This document shows, one piece after another, positions 11,129 through 22,566 of a DNA stretch of 64,000 nucleotides; the stretch's first letter is position 1, and each line of letters opens with the position of its first letter. The notes beneath the pieces were generated by a model that searched no databases, had not been told where the DNA came from, and saw only the letters and a list, made by a program, of their open reading frames with translations. Source of the DNA: Zantedeschia hybrid cultivar (Eukaryota; Streptophyta; Magnoliopsida; Alismatales; Araceae); assembly GCA_030544215.1 (NCBI GenBank), contig JARZZO010000014.1:17580234-17644233 (forward strand), in the 5' to 3' direction. The translations under genes were made by a program, and so were the position numbers.

Positions 11129-13525
11129 CATGCCATGGCAAGAGTTATTAGGGATCAAATTCAAAGGGTTGTATAATGTTCAATATAGATGTTAGATGAA
11201 GACTATAGATATGTAAGAGTTAGAAAGCACTGAGATGCGCATTAATATGGAAAAACCCGGCAATTAGGCAACTAAGAAGTCAAGAAACCTTGCACTCATG
11301 TGACAAGAAGCTAAAAAGTTTAGAACAGTAAATCTAATGGTTAAGACTAAAGATAAGAGCGTTGAACCGAAATAAAAATAGCAAATCTAGTAGTGTCATA
11401 ACCACATGTCAGAATTTTCATAACGGATAGCATTCAACCATACAGTAAAAGGATGTTTCAGTGGGCACCATTAAGTTCTTACAACCCACACACGTTAGGG
11501 GCAGTCTCCAAAATAAACCTTACAGTTGAAGGACACTTCAGAGTTAATAAAATAGCTATTTTATTAGCTCTTTTTTTCTCAGGTCAAAAAAAAGAGTTCA
11601 TAAAATAAGCTATTAGAGTTGTGTTATTTTAACAAACACTATGTTCTATTATTCAACAGTATTAGTCGGGAACGAGTCTCAATCTACATTTACATTGATA
11701 GTAGATCTAAAGAATTGTGAGGTATGTACGTGACATTCTCTCCTCCCTTAATCTCTCTTTCTCACAATTAAGATCTTTCCTCCTCTTTTCTCCTTGGAGA
11801 ACCACCGGGACCCAAAATTTTACCGCGTGGAGAATAGTGGACGACTTTGATAGCCATCCACGACGACAAAGATGACCCCTTCTTAGGACCATCCCTAGCA
11901 TCGACGTGGAAGATCTCGCTGCTTGACCCTTTGTAGTTTTTGCGCACGCAACAAAGTATCGAATTTGTTTTCATGTTGATTGTTAGATATACCAACAAAC
12001 ATATAAAAGAATTTACATAAGTTCATATGTGATCAATTAATAAAATGGTTATACTAAAACAATAAGGTTAACTGATGACGAAGGAACAACAGTAAAGTGT
12101 CTAAAAATTCGTTGTTACAGGAACTAAGAGATCACGATTTGGACAATCCAACTGGAAATCAGGTAAGGTCAAGATGTGACCACAGATTACATCATAGAGG
12201 TTTTAGTATGATAAAGAAAGAGATAATGAGTTGGCACATCCATTGTGTCCAAAAGCCCCTAATTAAAAACGAATGATATGAACTTCCTTTGAAAAGCAAA
12301 TCAAACGACCAGAATGGACCTGAACTTCTGATGACCTGGGATAAAAGGAATGATTTGATGAAACTCATCTTTATCTAAGCTTGGTGGGCATATTTTATCA
12401 ATAGTTATTTATAATGATGACCCATTTAATAAAGGATTGTTTGAAACTAGGTTAATTTGTGTTTGGTGCAGCCTCTAATTAGAAGCACTTTTGAACTTCT
12501 GCTTAATTAGATTGAGGAAAAAAATTTAAAAGTTATTTCTGTAGTATTATAATAGTTTTGAACGTTAACCAAAGCCTACAAATTAGAGTTTCCTGAACGG
12601 AGCAAAAATATGACCATTAGGAAAGATCTAACATTTATAACTATTCAAAATTAATTATAATCACTCTTATTCAACACTTTCATATTCAAAATAGAAGTGA
12701 GAAGTGACTTTCAATTAAAAAATTTTTGTCAAACACATCCTTAATCTCGCAAGATAAATTAGATCTATCTAGTTTAAAGTAATATTAATATTGCATACTC
12801 GGTCGAGTTGTAATTCAATCAAGTAAGAAGAACAATATTTAGAGTGCAAACACGATATCGATTCTATGGTGAGTTTATAGAAGGCTGAAGATATCACAAG
12901 GATAAGGATTGATCACAAAATACAAGTACTCTGAAGAAAACATTATGCTCTTTTCCTCTTTTTCTCTTTTATTCTATGTTTTTTGCTATTGTTTTGCGAC
13001 TCTTGAGCAAAAATTCATGAACCGTACGACCTTTTCTATGTGAATCAGGATGTTCTAAGTACAGGTGAATATGGGATTCAGTAAGTACAGAGTGAGAAAT
13101 TTTTCAAAATAATCCTTCACATAAAATTTTTCCCATTCCCTATGAAGGGGTTGCTTGACCAAGTTTATCTCCCTTTTTACATTTACCCAACCCATCCTCA
13201 CCGGCATTTATAGGATCCTAACTCTTCCAATGAAGCCTGCTTTGGAAACAAAGTACAAACAGCGGCACATCACAAAATGATCTTAGATAAGTAAATATTT
13301 TCGGAACTTGAATACAAAATCAGGGAGAACGACGCAAATTTAAAACTTATATGCATTTTATTCTAATCTCTCCATTAAACTTCTCGAAGTCCAAATCATG
13401 AAACGTGACAGAAATGGGACTAGTAGAAGTTTCAAAAACGTTTTCCACGACATGGGGATCACTATCAATGGACTTTTCTATACGTAGAAGTCATAAATAA
13501 AGTTATTTCTCTACGCTCTCCTTGC
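11129..13525. other. Intergenic region, no gene recognised
   Basis: It is AT-rich with scattered short frames only. A small inverted repeat (aataaaatagct / agctattttatt) lies near 11548-11570. I see no further supportable feature. Confidence 0.45.
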
Positions 13526-13699
13526 TTTGTTTGCGGAATAGGCCTGGAATAGGCTTCTTTATTCTCCTAGACCCATTTAACCTACTTTGTTGCAGGGTAT
13601 TGCTTAACCTAGGTACTACACTATTATACCCGAGTTTAAGCGGAATAAGCCCGGAATAAGCCCCACGCTCCCACCGAGTCACGGGCTTCCAAACTGTCC

Positions 13700-14300
13700 G
13701 TACACTCATCGCCCAACTCCCAACGTTCCTTTTGCGTTCTCCTCCTCACGCTCCGACCAACTCACGGGCGCTTCCAAGGTCTCCGCCATCGTCGCCCAAC
13801 TCCCAATCTTCTTGTTTGTTCTCCTCCCCTCCGTCCGATCGTTGCCTGCTGCAACGGAAGCACATCACGTTCTCTCGTCCCTGAGCTTTCTTCTCACCCG
13901 GTCAAAGAAGGCACGGCTACGGCATCGAGGCTCCTCTCTGTGAGCTCTTCCCAACGGCGGTAGCTCCAAATTTTGCAGTGTGTGGGCGCATCAACATCGC
14001 ATCATCTTCCTCTGTCGTCTCGCCTTGTTAAAGAGAGGTTTCCCCTCCCCTTCCAAGCCTACAATGATGCAACGTACACAACCTCTTCCAACATCAGGCA
14101 TTGGTGCTTCCCGCTGTAGATCCTTCTCCAACCACCGTCTTCCTGCCGATCTTCCTTCCCCTGCGGTGACCGTGTCTTCGTCATCCTCCAACGCGGAGCC
14201 CAGCCGTGCCGAGAACCTACGGTTAGAGCATTTTACCCATTTTCCTCAACTTTCGCCGGCTACAGGAAGAGCATTTTACTCATTTCGAATGTAATTTTTC
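13700..14300. other. GC-rich non-repeat segment, possible old gene 5' end
   Basis: It is richer in GC than its surroundings. It includes a partial internal repeat ('cgcccaactcccaa' at about 13710 and 13793) and an open frame at 13980-14294 with no recognisable domain. It could be a promoter and leader captured inside the Harbinger region or an untranslated leader. I cannot assign it. Confidence 0.25.
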
Positions 14301-14409
14301 TCCTGAATTAGATGATGCATTCCTAACATTGGTGACAACCCATTCCTAACATTTCCTCCTTACCCCACCTCAAACAAATGAACCAGATTGGTTGCAGCTG
14401 TGTGCGTCA

Positions 14410-14845
14410 TGTGCAGAGCTTGTCATCCGAAGCTGTTTATTGCATGCATCTAACCCAAGATAAGCCTATCCAAATTTTTAGCACTTTACATACACAATAG
14501 GTTTTATTTTATGATCAGCCTATCTTTTGCACCAAATCTCCCAAAACCAGCAAAGCCAACTTTCTTTCATGATCACCCTACAACACTCGGCAAAACATAT
14601 ATCATATAATTTTCCATCATCCTCCCTTTTTCTTAGCTCTTAGTTTTCCTGTGACTTGTTTATGCTCTGGTATGTTTTTTTCTTTTTTCTGTTTTTGGTT
14701 ATTTATCATGTAGACAATCTCCTTCTATTGATTCAATTTTTTCGGATTTATGTGATAGTTGTCAGGGCTGCTTAATAGTCAGGCATGTACATCTTATTAT
14801 CCTCTTTGTATAGTTAGTTTACAGCTGATCATGATCAGAAAAATA
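14410..14845. repeat. Degenerate partial copy of the 0.8-kb duplicated segment
   Basis: Blocks such as gcttgtcatccgaagctgt (14418), caccaaatctcccaaaacc (near 14530), gatcaccctacaacactc (14571) and atgctctggtatg (14662) recur in the two full copies at 15376 and 18299, partly in a different order. This is an older, rearranged relative of those copies. Confidence 0.6.
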
Positions 14846-14925
14846 AAAGGTTCTACATTTGATTCTGGTAGGGTCACATAGAAATTTATTTTTTTAATGG
14901 GGAGATTTTAAATATTTTTTCGAAT

Positions 14926-15119
14926 GAGTAATACTTGCTCTTGCTGACTTGTTTGTGCAATCTAAATTTTTTTATTTTTATAACTTTTTTTAAACTCAGA
15001 CCCATTAACGGCCGATACGTCTATACTATCCGATCTCTGATCAGAAAACATCCAAAAAACTGAAAAAATAAAAAAACGAATCCCTTTTAATTGGACTCAC
15101 TCCTCAGCAAGTATTACTC
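14926..15119. mobile_element. Fold-back MITE, GAGTAAT family, member 3
   Basis: It begins GAGTAATACTTGCTC at 14926 and ends CAGCAAGTATTACTC at 15119; the outer 14 bases are inverted copies. The 194-bp interior is A/T-rich and non-coding. This is the cleanest and shortest member in the window. Confidence 0.75.
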
Positions 15120-15375
15120 TTCTCTAGAATTTGGGGAAGGATATATTGGGGTTTCCAAAAGTCCAATGTCATCGGATTGATGGGACAATCAAAATTTGGA
15201 CCCATAATTAGAAGTTTGTTGTTTTGTGGGTCTGTCATGCAGGGTATTCCGCCTTTGGACTGAAAACTCAATGTGAGGTGCACATTTGAAGCCAAGTCTA
15301 ATAATAATTTAAATTTATTTAGAATTTTTAATATTGTTCAATCAAAGATCAAGTTGTATAGACATATAGGACATG

Positions 15376-16192
15376 CTCTGGTATGTTTTTTTTTTTTTTT
15401 TTCTGTTTTTGGTTATTTATCATATAGACAATATGCATGTTTATTCATTTTTTTCTGATTTATGTGATATCAGGCCTAGTTAATGTGATGTTGTATGCTT
15501 GGCCCTTAGTTTACCTGTCAAATTATGGTCTGGCCAGTTTCTTTCCTTTTTCCCTCTTCCCATGCTCTGGTATGTATCTCTTCTTGCCTTTACATTCATG
15601 CTTGTTAAGAAGTTGTAATCATCGGTAAACCATATAGCTGAAGGTGTATACCTTGTCATCCGAAGTTGTCTGTTTGACATTTTATTATGTGCATCAAAAC
15701 ATATCTCACTCATGTGCCTACAAATATTTGACTTGTGACAGTGTTTTGTGGGCTGATTAGCCTGTCTTTTGCACTAAATCTCCCAAAACCCATTGTCTGT
15801 CATGATCACCCTACAACACTCCGCAAACCCATTGTATACCTTGTCATCCGAAGCTGTGTATTCCAGATTTTGGGGAGCTTTTGGCTACTGTGACAAAATT
15901 TTTTATGTCTGGGAAAACCCTGTTTGCCTGCCTAGGTTTGAATTGGACACAGCCACAATCTCTGATTTCTCTCCTTTCTACTTGGGATGACCTATACAAT
16001 TCCAGAATAGAGAAAGAAATTTGGACCATGCTTCTAGGAGCTTTTCTTTGTAAATTTGGAAGGAGAGGAACTCTCATTCTCATCTCCTTTCCTCATCATT
16101 AGACACTCCATTAGTTTGATCAACAATTGGAGAATTGGTTTCCATAATGCCCCATCTGTGGAGTCTGAAATTATGTCTTCCTTACTTTCATG
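15376..16192 (+). repeat. 0.8-kb duplicated segment, copy 1, with LINE 3' remnant
   Basis: It matches 18299-19113 almost base for base. The first half is non-coding, starting with a poly-T run and 'ctgtttttggttattta'. The second half (about 15870-16190) reads as the decayed C-terminal tail of a plant L1-type LINE protein: STWDDLYNSRIEKEIWTMLLGAFL is followed, after a frame change, by the eroded remainder. Plant LINE ORF2 tails typically show this LLGAFLWxxWKERN-like block. No intact reverse transcriptase remains. Confidence 0.7.
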
Positions 16193-18298
16193 GAGATCCT
16201 TTATCATGTAATGGGATTTTCATAAGGGTTTTGGTATTTTTGTTTCTGTTTTACTGGTAACCAGATTTTAATGTTTGTACCCTTGATATGATTTTCTCCT
16301 TAATATTATCCATGGCTTTGCCACCTTCCAAAAAAATGGACATGTAGAATTTGAACTGGGACTCCTTTTTCAGGTGTTGTAGCTTATGGAGGTTTAGAAA
16401 TGGATGGTTTGGCTAGATTAGAGCTTGTATTACCTCTGCCATATTTGCTTTGCTGATCAATAGGGAGCTTTCCTTTGTAGTTAGAGGCATGAGGCAACTG
16501 AGGGGTTGCCTTAGCTTCAGACATCTAGTCGATGGCCTAGGTGTTCTAGGTGTCATTTTATTAAAAAATTATAAAAGTTTCAGACATGTAAATGTATTAC
16601 TAAATATGTCAAAAACACATGGAAAAAGAGATGGAGATAGAGAGAGAGAGAGAGAGAGAGCTTCCCTCTCTGCCTCTCTGAGAGAGAAGTCCAGAAAGGC
16701 ATGTATATCTGTCAGAGTGTTCACCATGATGATATCCGTGGTAGATTGTTACCAATAAAGTGTGAGATGTATGATGTGTATTTGGGGCAACCAGCTCTTT
16801 CTGCTGGGAGTCCATGGACTTCGAATTCTTGCAATCAGCATGGTCGTCAAAAGTGAAAGCTTACTTCATAGAAGCATTCAATGGTAGTACGATAAGTTAC
16901 TCAGAACTTTTGAGCTGCATGGAAGAAGTCCATAAAATAAATTTTGAAGTCCATAGTGGCACTAAAAAATAAGTGTGGAAACATTTTGAGAGAGGACTTG
17001 ACCAAAGTTCTTATTAGAAGTCTGTTCTCAATGACAAGCTTTTGACAAGGGTGAAAGAGACACTTAAACTGTGTATCAAAAATCTCTGATTAGACCAACT
17101 CAGGTGATGTTGCTGTGCAGACATTTTTCCTCTATGTTCTAATGAGTACAGGACTGTGGTAGTTTGAAATTCTGGCTGGAGTCACATAAAGCATAAATGT
17201 TTATTCAGTGTGTCACAGATTATGAGAGGTCCTGACTCTTGATGCATTGGAAAGAACAAAAAGGGAGCCATTCCTAGTCGTGATGAAGTATAACTAATGA
17301 CACGATGTGATCTCTTTTGTCAGTAGATCTCTCAGTATCATGAACTAAAATTAGTTCAATAAAATTGGCGGTACGATCCACTACTTTCTTTCCAGAAAAA
17401 AAAAATCATGAACTAAAATTGGTATGTGCTATCAGAATTGGGCTCCCAGATTTGTTTATCTGATGAAGCACCTTATTTATGAATGAAGAAACTGATGAGG
17501 CTATGCAACATTGATGATGGTAGATGTTGACGCCATATACCAAGATGTTGTTATAGCGATACAGCTACTTTTTCAGCATAATGAAAGTTGATACCTTGAA
17601 ACATCTGTGGCCGTCAGCCTGTCTTCGGTCAAGTTGGTGACCAGATATTTTACATAACTGGTTGCAATATCTGGTAGACATAATCTGCCAATAATTTTCA
17701 CCCACCCAGTGATAATCCCCATGGAACAGTGAGAAGCGTATATGTGACCTGTGAGAGGATCAGAAAGAATGAATTGAAAACAGAGCAAGTGGATGAAAGA
17801 ATGAGAGTGGAGGCAAAGGATCTCAAATATTCAAGCATGACTAACTTTTCCTTGATTTTCTGCACTGTTGAATGTGTTAAGCACTAGAGTGCTGAATTTG
17901 GACCTTCTTCTCGAGGAATCCTGCACTGTACTGAAGTTGACCAGAAAAGTCAGCACTGTGAATCTGAGGTTGCTTCTGGCTTGTTTCCACATTTGTCAAT
18001 CATTTCCATTTCTGGAATGTAAGCATAATGATTGAAAGAATGTTTACTTAGTTCTGCAACAAGGACGATGCCGTCCACTATTTAGATAGCAAAGTAAATC
18101 AAGGGAAATATAGATGCCTAAGCAGCCGCAAAGCAGCGTTCCTCATAATTCAATGGTTTCCTGGCTTCTTTTACTCTTGATTTGTTTGTTTGCAGTCTGA
18201 AGTACACTGACAATGGCAGTGAGTCAGTAATAATCAGATTTCCTTGTCCCAAGTACCTCATTTTTTGTTGAATAGCAGTTGTTCTCTAGAGTTCATTC
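16193..18298. other. Spacer between the two duplicated copies, no gene
   Basis: It holds a GA microsatellite (16638-16660) and the short LINE-type insertion at 17338-17420. The minus-strand frame at 17573-17788 resembles no family I know. Confidence 0.4.
17338..17420 (+). mobile_element. Tiny 5'-truncated LINE insertion with 15-bp TSD
   Basis: The 15-mer tcatgaactaaaatt occurs at 17338-17352 and again at 17406-17420. The 53 bases between them contain 'ttcaataaaattggcgg' and end in a run of about 10 A. A long target duplication plus a 3' A-tail is the signature of target-primed reverse transcription, and the sequence resembles the last bases of plant L1 elements. Confidence 0.8.
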
Positions 18299-19113
18299 TT
18301 TGTTATGTTTTTTTTTTTTTTCTGTTTTTGGTTATTTATCATATAGACAATATGCTTCTGTTTATTCATTTTTTTCTGATTTATGTGATATCAGGCCTAG
18401 TTAATGTGATGTTGTATGCTTGGCCCTTAGTTTACCTGTCAAATTATGGTCTGGTTTGTTTCTTTCCTTTTTCCCTCTTCCCATGCTCTGGTATGTATCT
18501 CTTCTTGCCTTTACATTCATGCTTGTTGAGAAGTTGTAATCATCTGTAAACCATATAGCTGAAGGTGTATAGCTTGTCATCCGAAGTTGTCTGTTTGACA
18601 TTTTATTATGTGCATCAAAACATATCTCACTCATGTGCCTACAAATATTTGACTTGTGCCAGTGTTTTGTGGGCTGATTAGCCTGTCTTTTGCACCAAAT
18701 CTCCCAAAACCCACTGTATGTCATGATCACCCTACAACACTCCGCAAACCCACTGTATACCTTGTCATCCGAAGCTGTGTATTTCAGATTTTGGGAAGCT
18801 TTTGGCTGCTGTGACAAAAATTTTTATGTTTGGGAAAACCCTGTTTGCCTGCCTAGGTTTGAATTGGACACAGCCACAATCTCTGATTTCTCTCCTTTCT
18901 ACTTGGGATGACCTATACAATTCCAGAACAGAGAAAGAAATTTGAACCATGCTTTTAGGAGCTTTTCTTTGTAAATTTGGAAGGAGAGGAACTCTCATTC
19001 TCATCTCCTTTCCTCATCATTAGACACTCCATTAGTCTGATCAACAATTGGAGAATTGGTTTCCATAATGCCCCATCTGTAGAGTCTGAAATTATGTCTT
19101 CCTTACTTTCATG
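18299..19113 (+). repeat. 0.8-kb duplicated segment, copy 2
   Basis: It is nearly identical to 15376-16192, with scattered single-base differences such as ttttggggagc versus ttttgggaagc. The same LINE-like tail is present at about 18790-19110. The copies are direct repeats about 2.9 kb apart. Confidence 0.88.
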
Positions 19114-20541
19114 AAATTATGTCTTCATTCTTTCCTTTTGTTGGTCATTGCCTGAGAACTTTTTTTTGTTTTGGAAGGGGATGCTTGAGGTTCTGAGTTT
19201 AGCTCATCTTAATTAGGAGTCGTCACGATGACAAAAGAAAAGAAAGGGAGGTTAGATCACTCAGAAATTTCGTTAGCTAGCTGAATAATATATTGAGAGA
19301 GCTGACATGCCTCCGCACCCATCAGTAGGTCCAGTCCAGAGACCTGGGAACTGAAAGAAAGAGGTAGGCATGATTTTAGGTAGACATGATTCTCCTTAAC
19401 AACAAAAGGGGTATATATCTAAAAGGTGGAAAAAATTGAAGAAATCAAGAAATTTCTTCTGGGAGTCTGGTTAAACATGTTGAATTCCAGGTCTTAACAT
19501 TTTGGCAACAACACACACCCCAAACTACTTGTAGTGATCCTTGTGAGATGACAGAGCCCGTCAAGATTCTATCACAAGGTTGTCAGATCAGGAAAGTTGT
19601 AACACACAACAGTGAATTGCTTCCAATATATCTGCATTCTCATGCTAGCTAGCTACTGAGAAGGAAATCTACGAAGTATAGGTAAGAGTATGGCAAGTTT
19701 AAATGCCTTTTGTTTCTATCTTTTGTTGTTCCTGCTTGTCAATCTACCTTGACCCTATGTTCTGTAACATACATACTTATTAAGTCATCCCTTTGTCTTC
19801 TGTACCTATTTGGATACATCGTATCATTCCATATGTATTACTTTTGATTCTTTTGTTAGTAGAGATATCGGGTTTTATGTATGTTGATATGTATATTTTT
19901 TCCACCCTGCATTTATTCATTCCCAGACCTATAGAAACATAAATTTTTTTTCCCATGCCTCTTTGTTTCTTCATGTGCTGCTTCTAGCCCTTCTTGAAAG
20001 GTTTTCATTTTTTTTCATGGCAAAAGTGTTAACCACTCTTATATGTTAAACTTATAAATGCCATGCTTATTTTCATGTCATCCTTTATCCAGTCAGAACT
20101 GCAGAATATGTTGTACTGGTCACTAATACACTATTACATTGGGTTGTGGTAATCATGGAGGACAAGCTATTATAAAGATAGAAACCAATGTTTGCCAGAT
20201 GCATAATATGTCATTTAAAAAATGGTTTGTGGAGCACTGTAAGAGTGCGACAGTGTAAGTTTTAATAATGGATGGAACTGACCGCAGGACTACCATGACC
20301 CCCATTGGGCACCCAGGTTGTTATGCCAAAAATAGCCAGTACTTACTAAAATGCCAAACCTTTATCCAGTCCTTTTTTGTTGTCCATAAATGTAGCTTTT
20401 TATCTCTTCCTTCCATGTTCCCACATTTTTATCTCCTTCGTATTATATTCTTATCTAAGTCTTACACTAATGCCGCCCTTGCCTCATGCATGATTATTCT
20501 GAGAATGGTCATTTAAGAGGGCGAGAAAGCGGGCAAGGACG
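19114..20541. other. Non-coding region upstream of the Myb-like ORF
   Basis: No gene is recognisable. Bases about 20020-20090 (gttaaccactcttatatgtt...) resemble one arm of the MITE at 48397-48619. The region presumably includes the 5' flank of the Harbinger Myb-like gene. Confidence 0.4.
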
Positions 20542-21858
20542 ATGTCTAACAGTGGTGTGTTCTCTTGTCCCTCATTTTCGACTTCTTTTCGCACAGTGAA
20601 CTTATTACTTGTATTAGTTTCCTTTTAAATGCAGCATTGTCCTTCCTTTAAAATGAGATATACTTTGATTACATCAATTTTCTGTTTTTTTTTTATTGTT
20701 GTTTGCCCTAATATTAAAGGTGGCGGAACAAAACGTCTGTCCTCCGGAGAGGAGAAGACGACTCGGGGCACTCGAGCTGCCAACTTCAATGAGGCCCAAG
20801 ATCGGGTCCTCATAGGTCTCCTTACGGAGCAGTTTGATAAACATAACTGCATCGAAGGAACCTTCAAGCCAGGGGTTTGGCGTGAAATCGTTGGAGCGTT
20901 TAATAGCGCGACGCACCTGGACTACAAAGATTCCACGTTGAAAAATCGATATAAAACCCTTAAGAAAAATTACAACTTTTTGCGTGTACTTCTTGAGCAA
21001 AGGACTGGGTGGGGCTGGGATGATATAAACAAGATGCCCTTCCCTGGACATCAGGACTCTTGGGACGACGTCCTATCGGTAAGCATCTCCCATGATCAAC
21101 TTCACTTTTTCTGCACATAACTTTATATTATCCATACTTTCACACACCATATTTTTCTTCATTTTCAGTCACGTCAACATTATTGCTCCCTCAGAGGCAA
21201 GCCCTTCCCATTTAAGGCCGAGATGGAATACCTAGCCAGCAACAGCACAGCGTTTGGTCCAGATGCTGAGGGAACCCGCCGTACATGCAGTGTGCCTGAT
21301 TACAGTCTCGATCAACCTAACACTTAGTACAATATGCGTACTCAGTCTCAGCGCACACCCGTCAATGACTTTCTTGCCGCACTTCACGGAAAGCAAGAAG
21401 ATGACGACTTTGTCATAGGTGTCTCTGCCGCCCAAATGGCTTCCCCTCCTACACCCCAAACTAGAACTATGGCCTCGAACAGTGAGGTCAACTCTCCGCG
21501 CAAGAAACGTGTCTCCTCAAACATGAAGGGAAAGGCAATTCAGGACCCTACTGTGATCATGGATTTTATTGATGTTGTTCGAAAGCGGACTGACCTTGTC
21601 ATAGATTTACGTGCGGAAAGAGCTTCTATGGTATCCGTCCCTACACTCTCGATCCAGACACAGCCCACAGCCCTGGAGCCAGATCGTATTCCTTCTATGA
21701 AGGAGTGCATAGACGCATTGCGAGAGGTTCCTGGCCTACATCCAGACTTGTTCGTGAGTTCCTTGGATCTCTTCAAGGATGCGGGAAATCGCGCAATATT
21801 TATGAACCTGAATAATGAGGAGAAGATCCGATGGATGTTACACCACGTGGGGTAGTTG
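20542..21858 (+). pseudogene. PIF/Harbinger Myb/SANT-like DNA-binding protein, broken by one TAG
   Basis: PIF/Harbinger elements encode a Myb/SANT-like partner that binds element ends and brings in the transposase. Exons by eye: 20542-20554, 20720-21078, 21169 onward. Joining at CAGTG/gtgtgt and attaaag/GTGG gives MSNSGGGTKRLSSG. The domain (residues about 25-124) has FNEAQDRVLIGLLTEQ, PGVWREIVGAFN, LKNRYKTLKKNY and GWGWDD, as in the plant Myb/SANT-like family. After 176 codons a TAG at 21325-21327 stops the frame. The same frame then stays open from ATG 21334 to 21855, carrying a basic PRKKRVSS stretch and the C-terminal KIRWMLHHVG typical of these proteins. A single point mutation is therefore the only visible lesion. 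An alternative is readthrough or two separate peptides. Confidence 0.82.
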
Positions 21859-22105
21859 ATTTGTAATTTTTTGGATGTTGACTGGGATGATGTATTCGGC
21901 TAATATCTATTTTCAGTTGTGTAATACGTACGTTCTTCTTCATATTTGTTGTTAGTGATTTATTATGTTAACTTGGATTATGTGTTGACTTGTAACTCCT
22001 ATTCGGATTTCTTATATTCTTATTCATAGTTGTTGCGTGTTCATTATGTTTTAGTTCCATGGGTACTCATCCAAGTAAATGCAGGTATTTGATAAATTTG
22101 TAGGT

Positions 22106-22468
22106 ATGGGACGATACAAATGTTATGTTGTTTGGGTTGGGCGTGAGCCAGGACTTTATTTCAGTTGGCCTGAATGTTTTGCCCAAGTTAATGGGTACCC
22201 AGGGGCTCGTTATAAAGGCTTCCATTCAATTGAGGAGGCCGAGTGTGTGATCTCTGGTATTGTCCAACAACGTCCAGAGAGGCGAACAGAAGTTCCTCGG
22301 TATTACGATGTGCCCAGCACATCTGAGCAACTACCTGCAAGGGCACTTACTTCGTTTATTCGCGCTGCTCAATTTCACTGGCAACCGTTTGTTGTAATCA
22401 TACTGTTGTGTGTCATTGTAGTCATCCTTCTCATCATTTTAGTTACCATTCTAGTTATGTCTATCTGA
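22106..22468 (+). CDS. RNase H1 N-terminal (hybrid-binding/viroplasmin-type) domain protein with C-terminal hydrophobic anchor
   Basis: This intact 120-residue ORF lies between the Myb-like and transposase genes on the same strand. Residues about 3-50 (YKCYVVWVGREPGLYFSW, ECFAQVNGYPGARYKGF, EEAECVI) match the fold that begins eukaryotic RNase H1, which grips RNA/DNA hybrids or dsRNA; the same fold occurs in caulimovirus inclusion-body proteins. No RNase H catalytic domain follows. The C-terminus has about 26 hydrophobic residues (FVVIILLCVIVVILLIIL...) ending MSI, so it looks tail-anchored. I chose ATG 22106 because 'ttgtag' just upstream could be a splice acceptor; an in-frame ATG at 22079 is the alternative. 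A role in the element is inference. It could also be a captured host fragment. Confidence 0.7.
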   Translation: MGRYKCYVVWVGREPGLYFSWPECFAQVNGYPGARYKGFHSIEEAECVISGIVQQRPERRTEVPRYYDVPSTSEQLPARALTSFIRAAQFHWQPFVVIILLCVIVVILLIILVTILVMSI

Positions 22469-22566
22469 ACTTTCTAATTTGTATTGTACTTTCTTATGTA
22501 TGTATTTTGGTCTGAGTAAAGTTTATGTAACATTCTGTCCCACTTATTACAATGTCTTCTATGTAG

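Noticed and set aside
15480..15713. Small proteins encoded in the 0.8-kb repeat
   Set aside because: The same short frames recur in the second copy only because the DNA is duplicated; composition and length give no support for coding.
17573..17788. Minus-strand polyprotein-like fragment
   Set aside because: A superficial resemblance to integrase-region sequence did not hold: no zinc-finger, DDE or reverse transcriptase motif is present.
22106..22468. Endogenous caulimovirus fragment
   Set aside because: The domain is shared with caulimovirus inclusion proteins, but no movement, coat or reverse transcriptase sequence is nearby and the neighbours are Harbinger ORFs.
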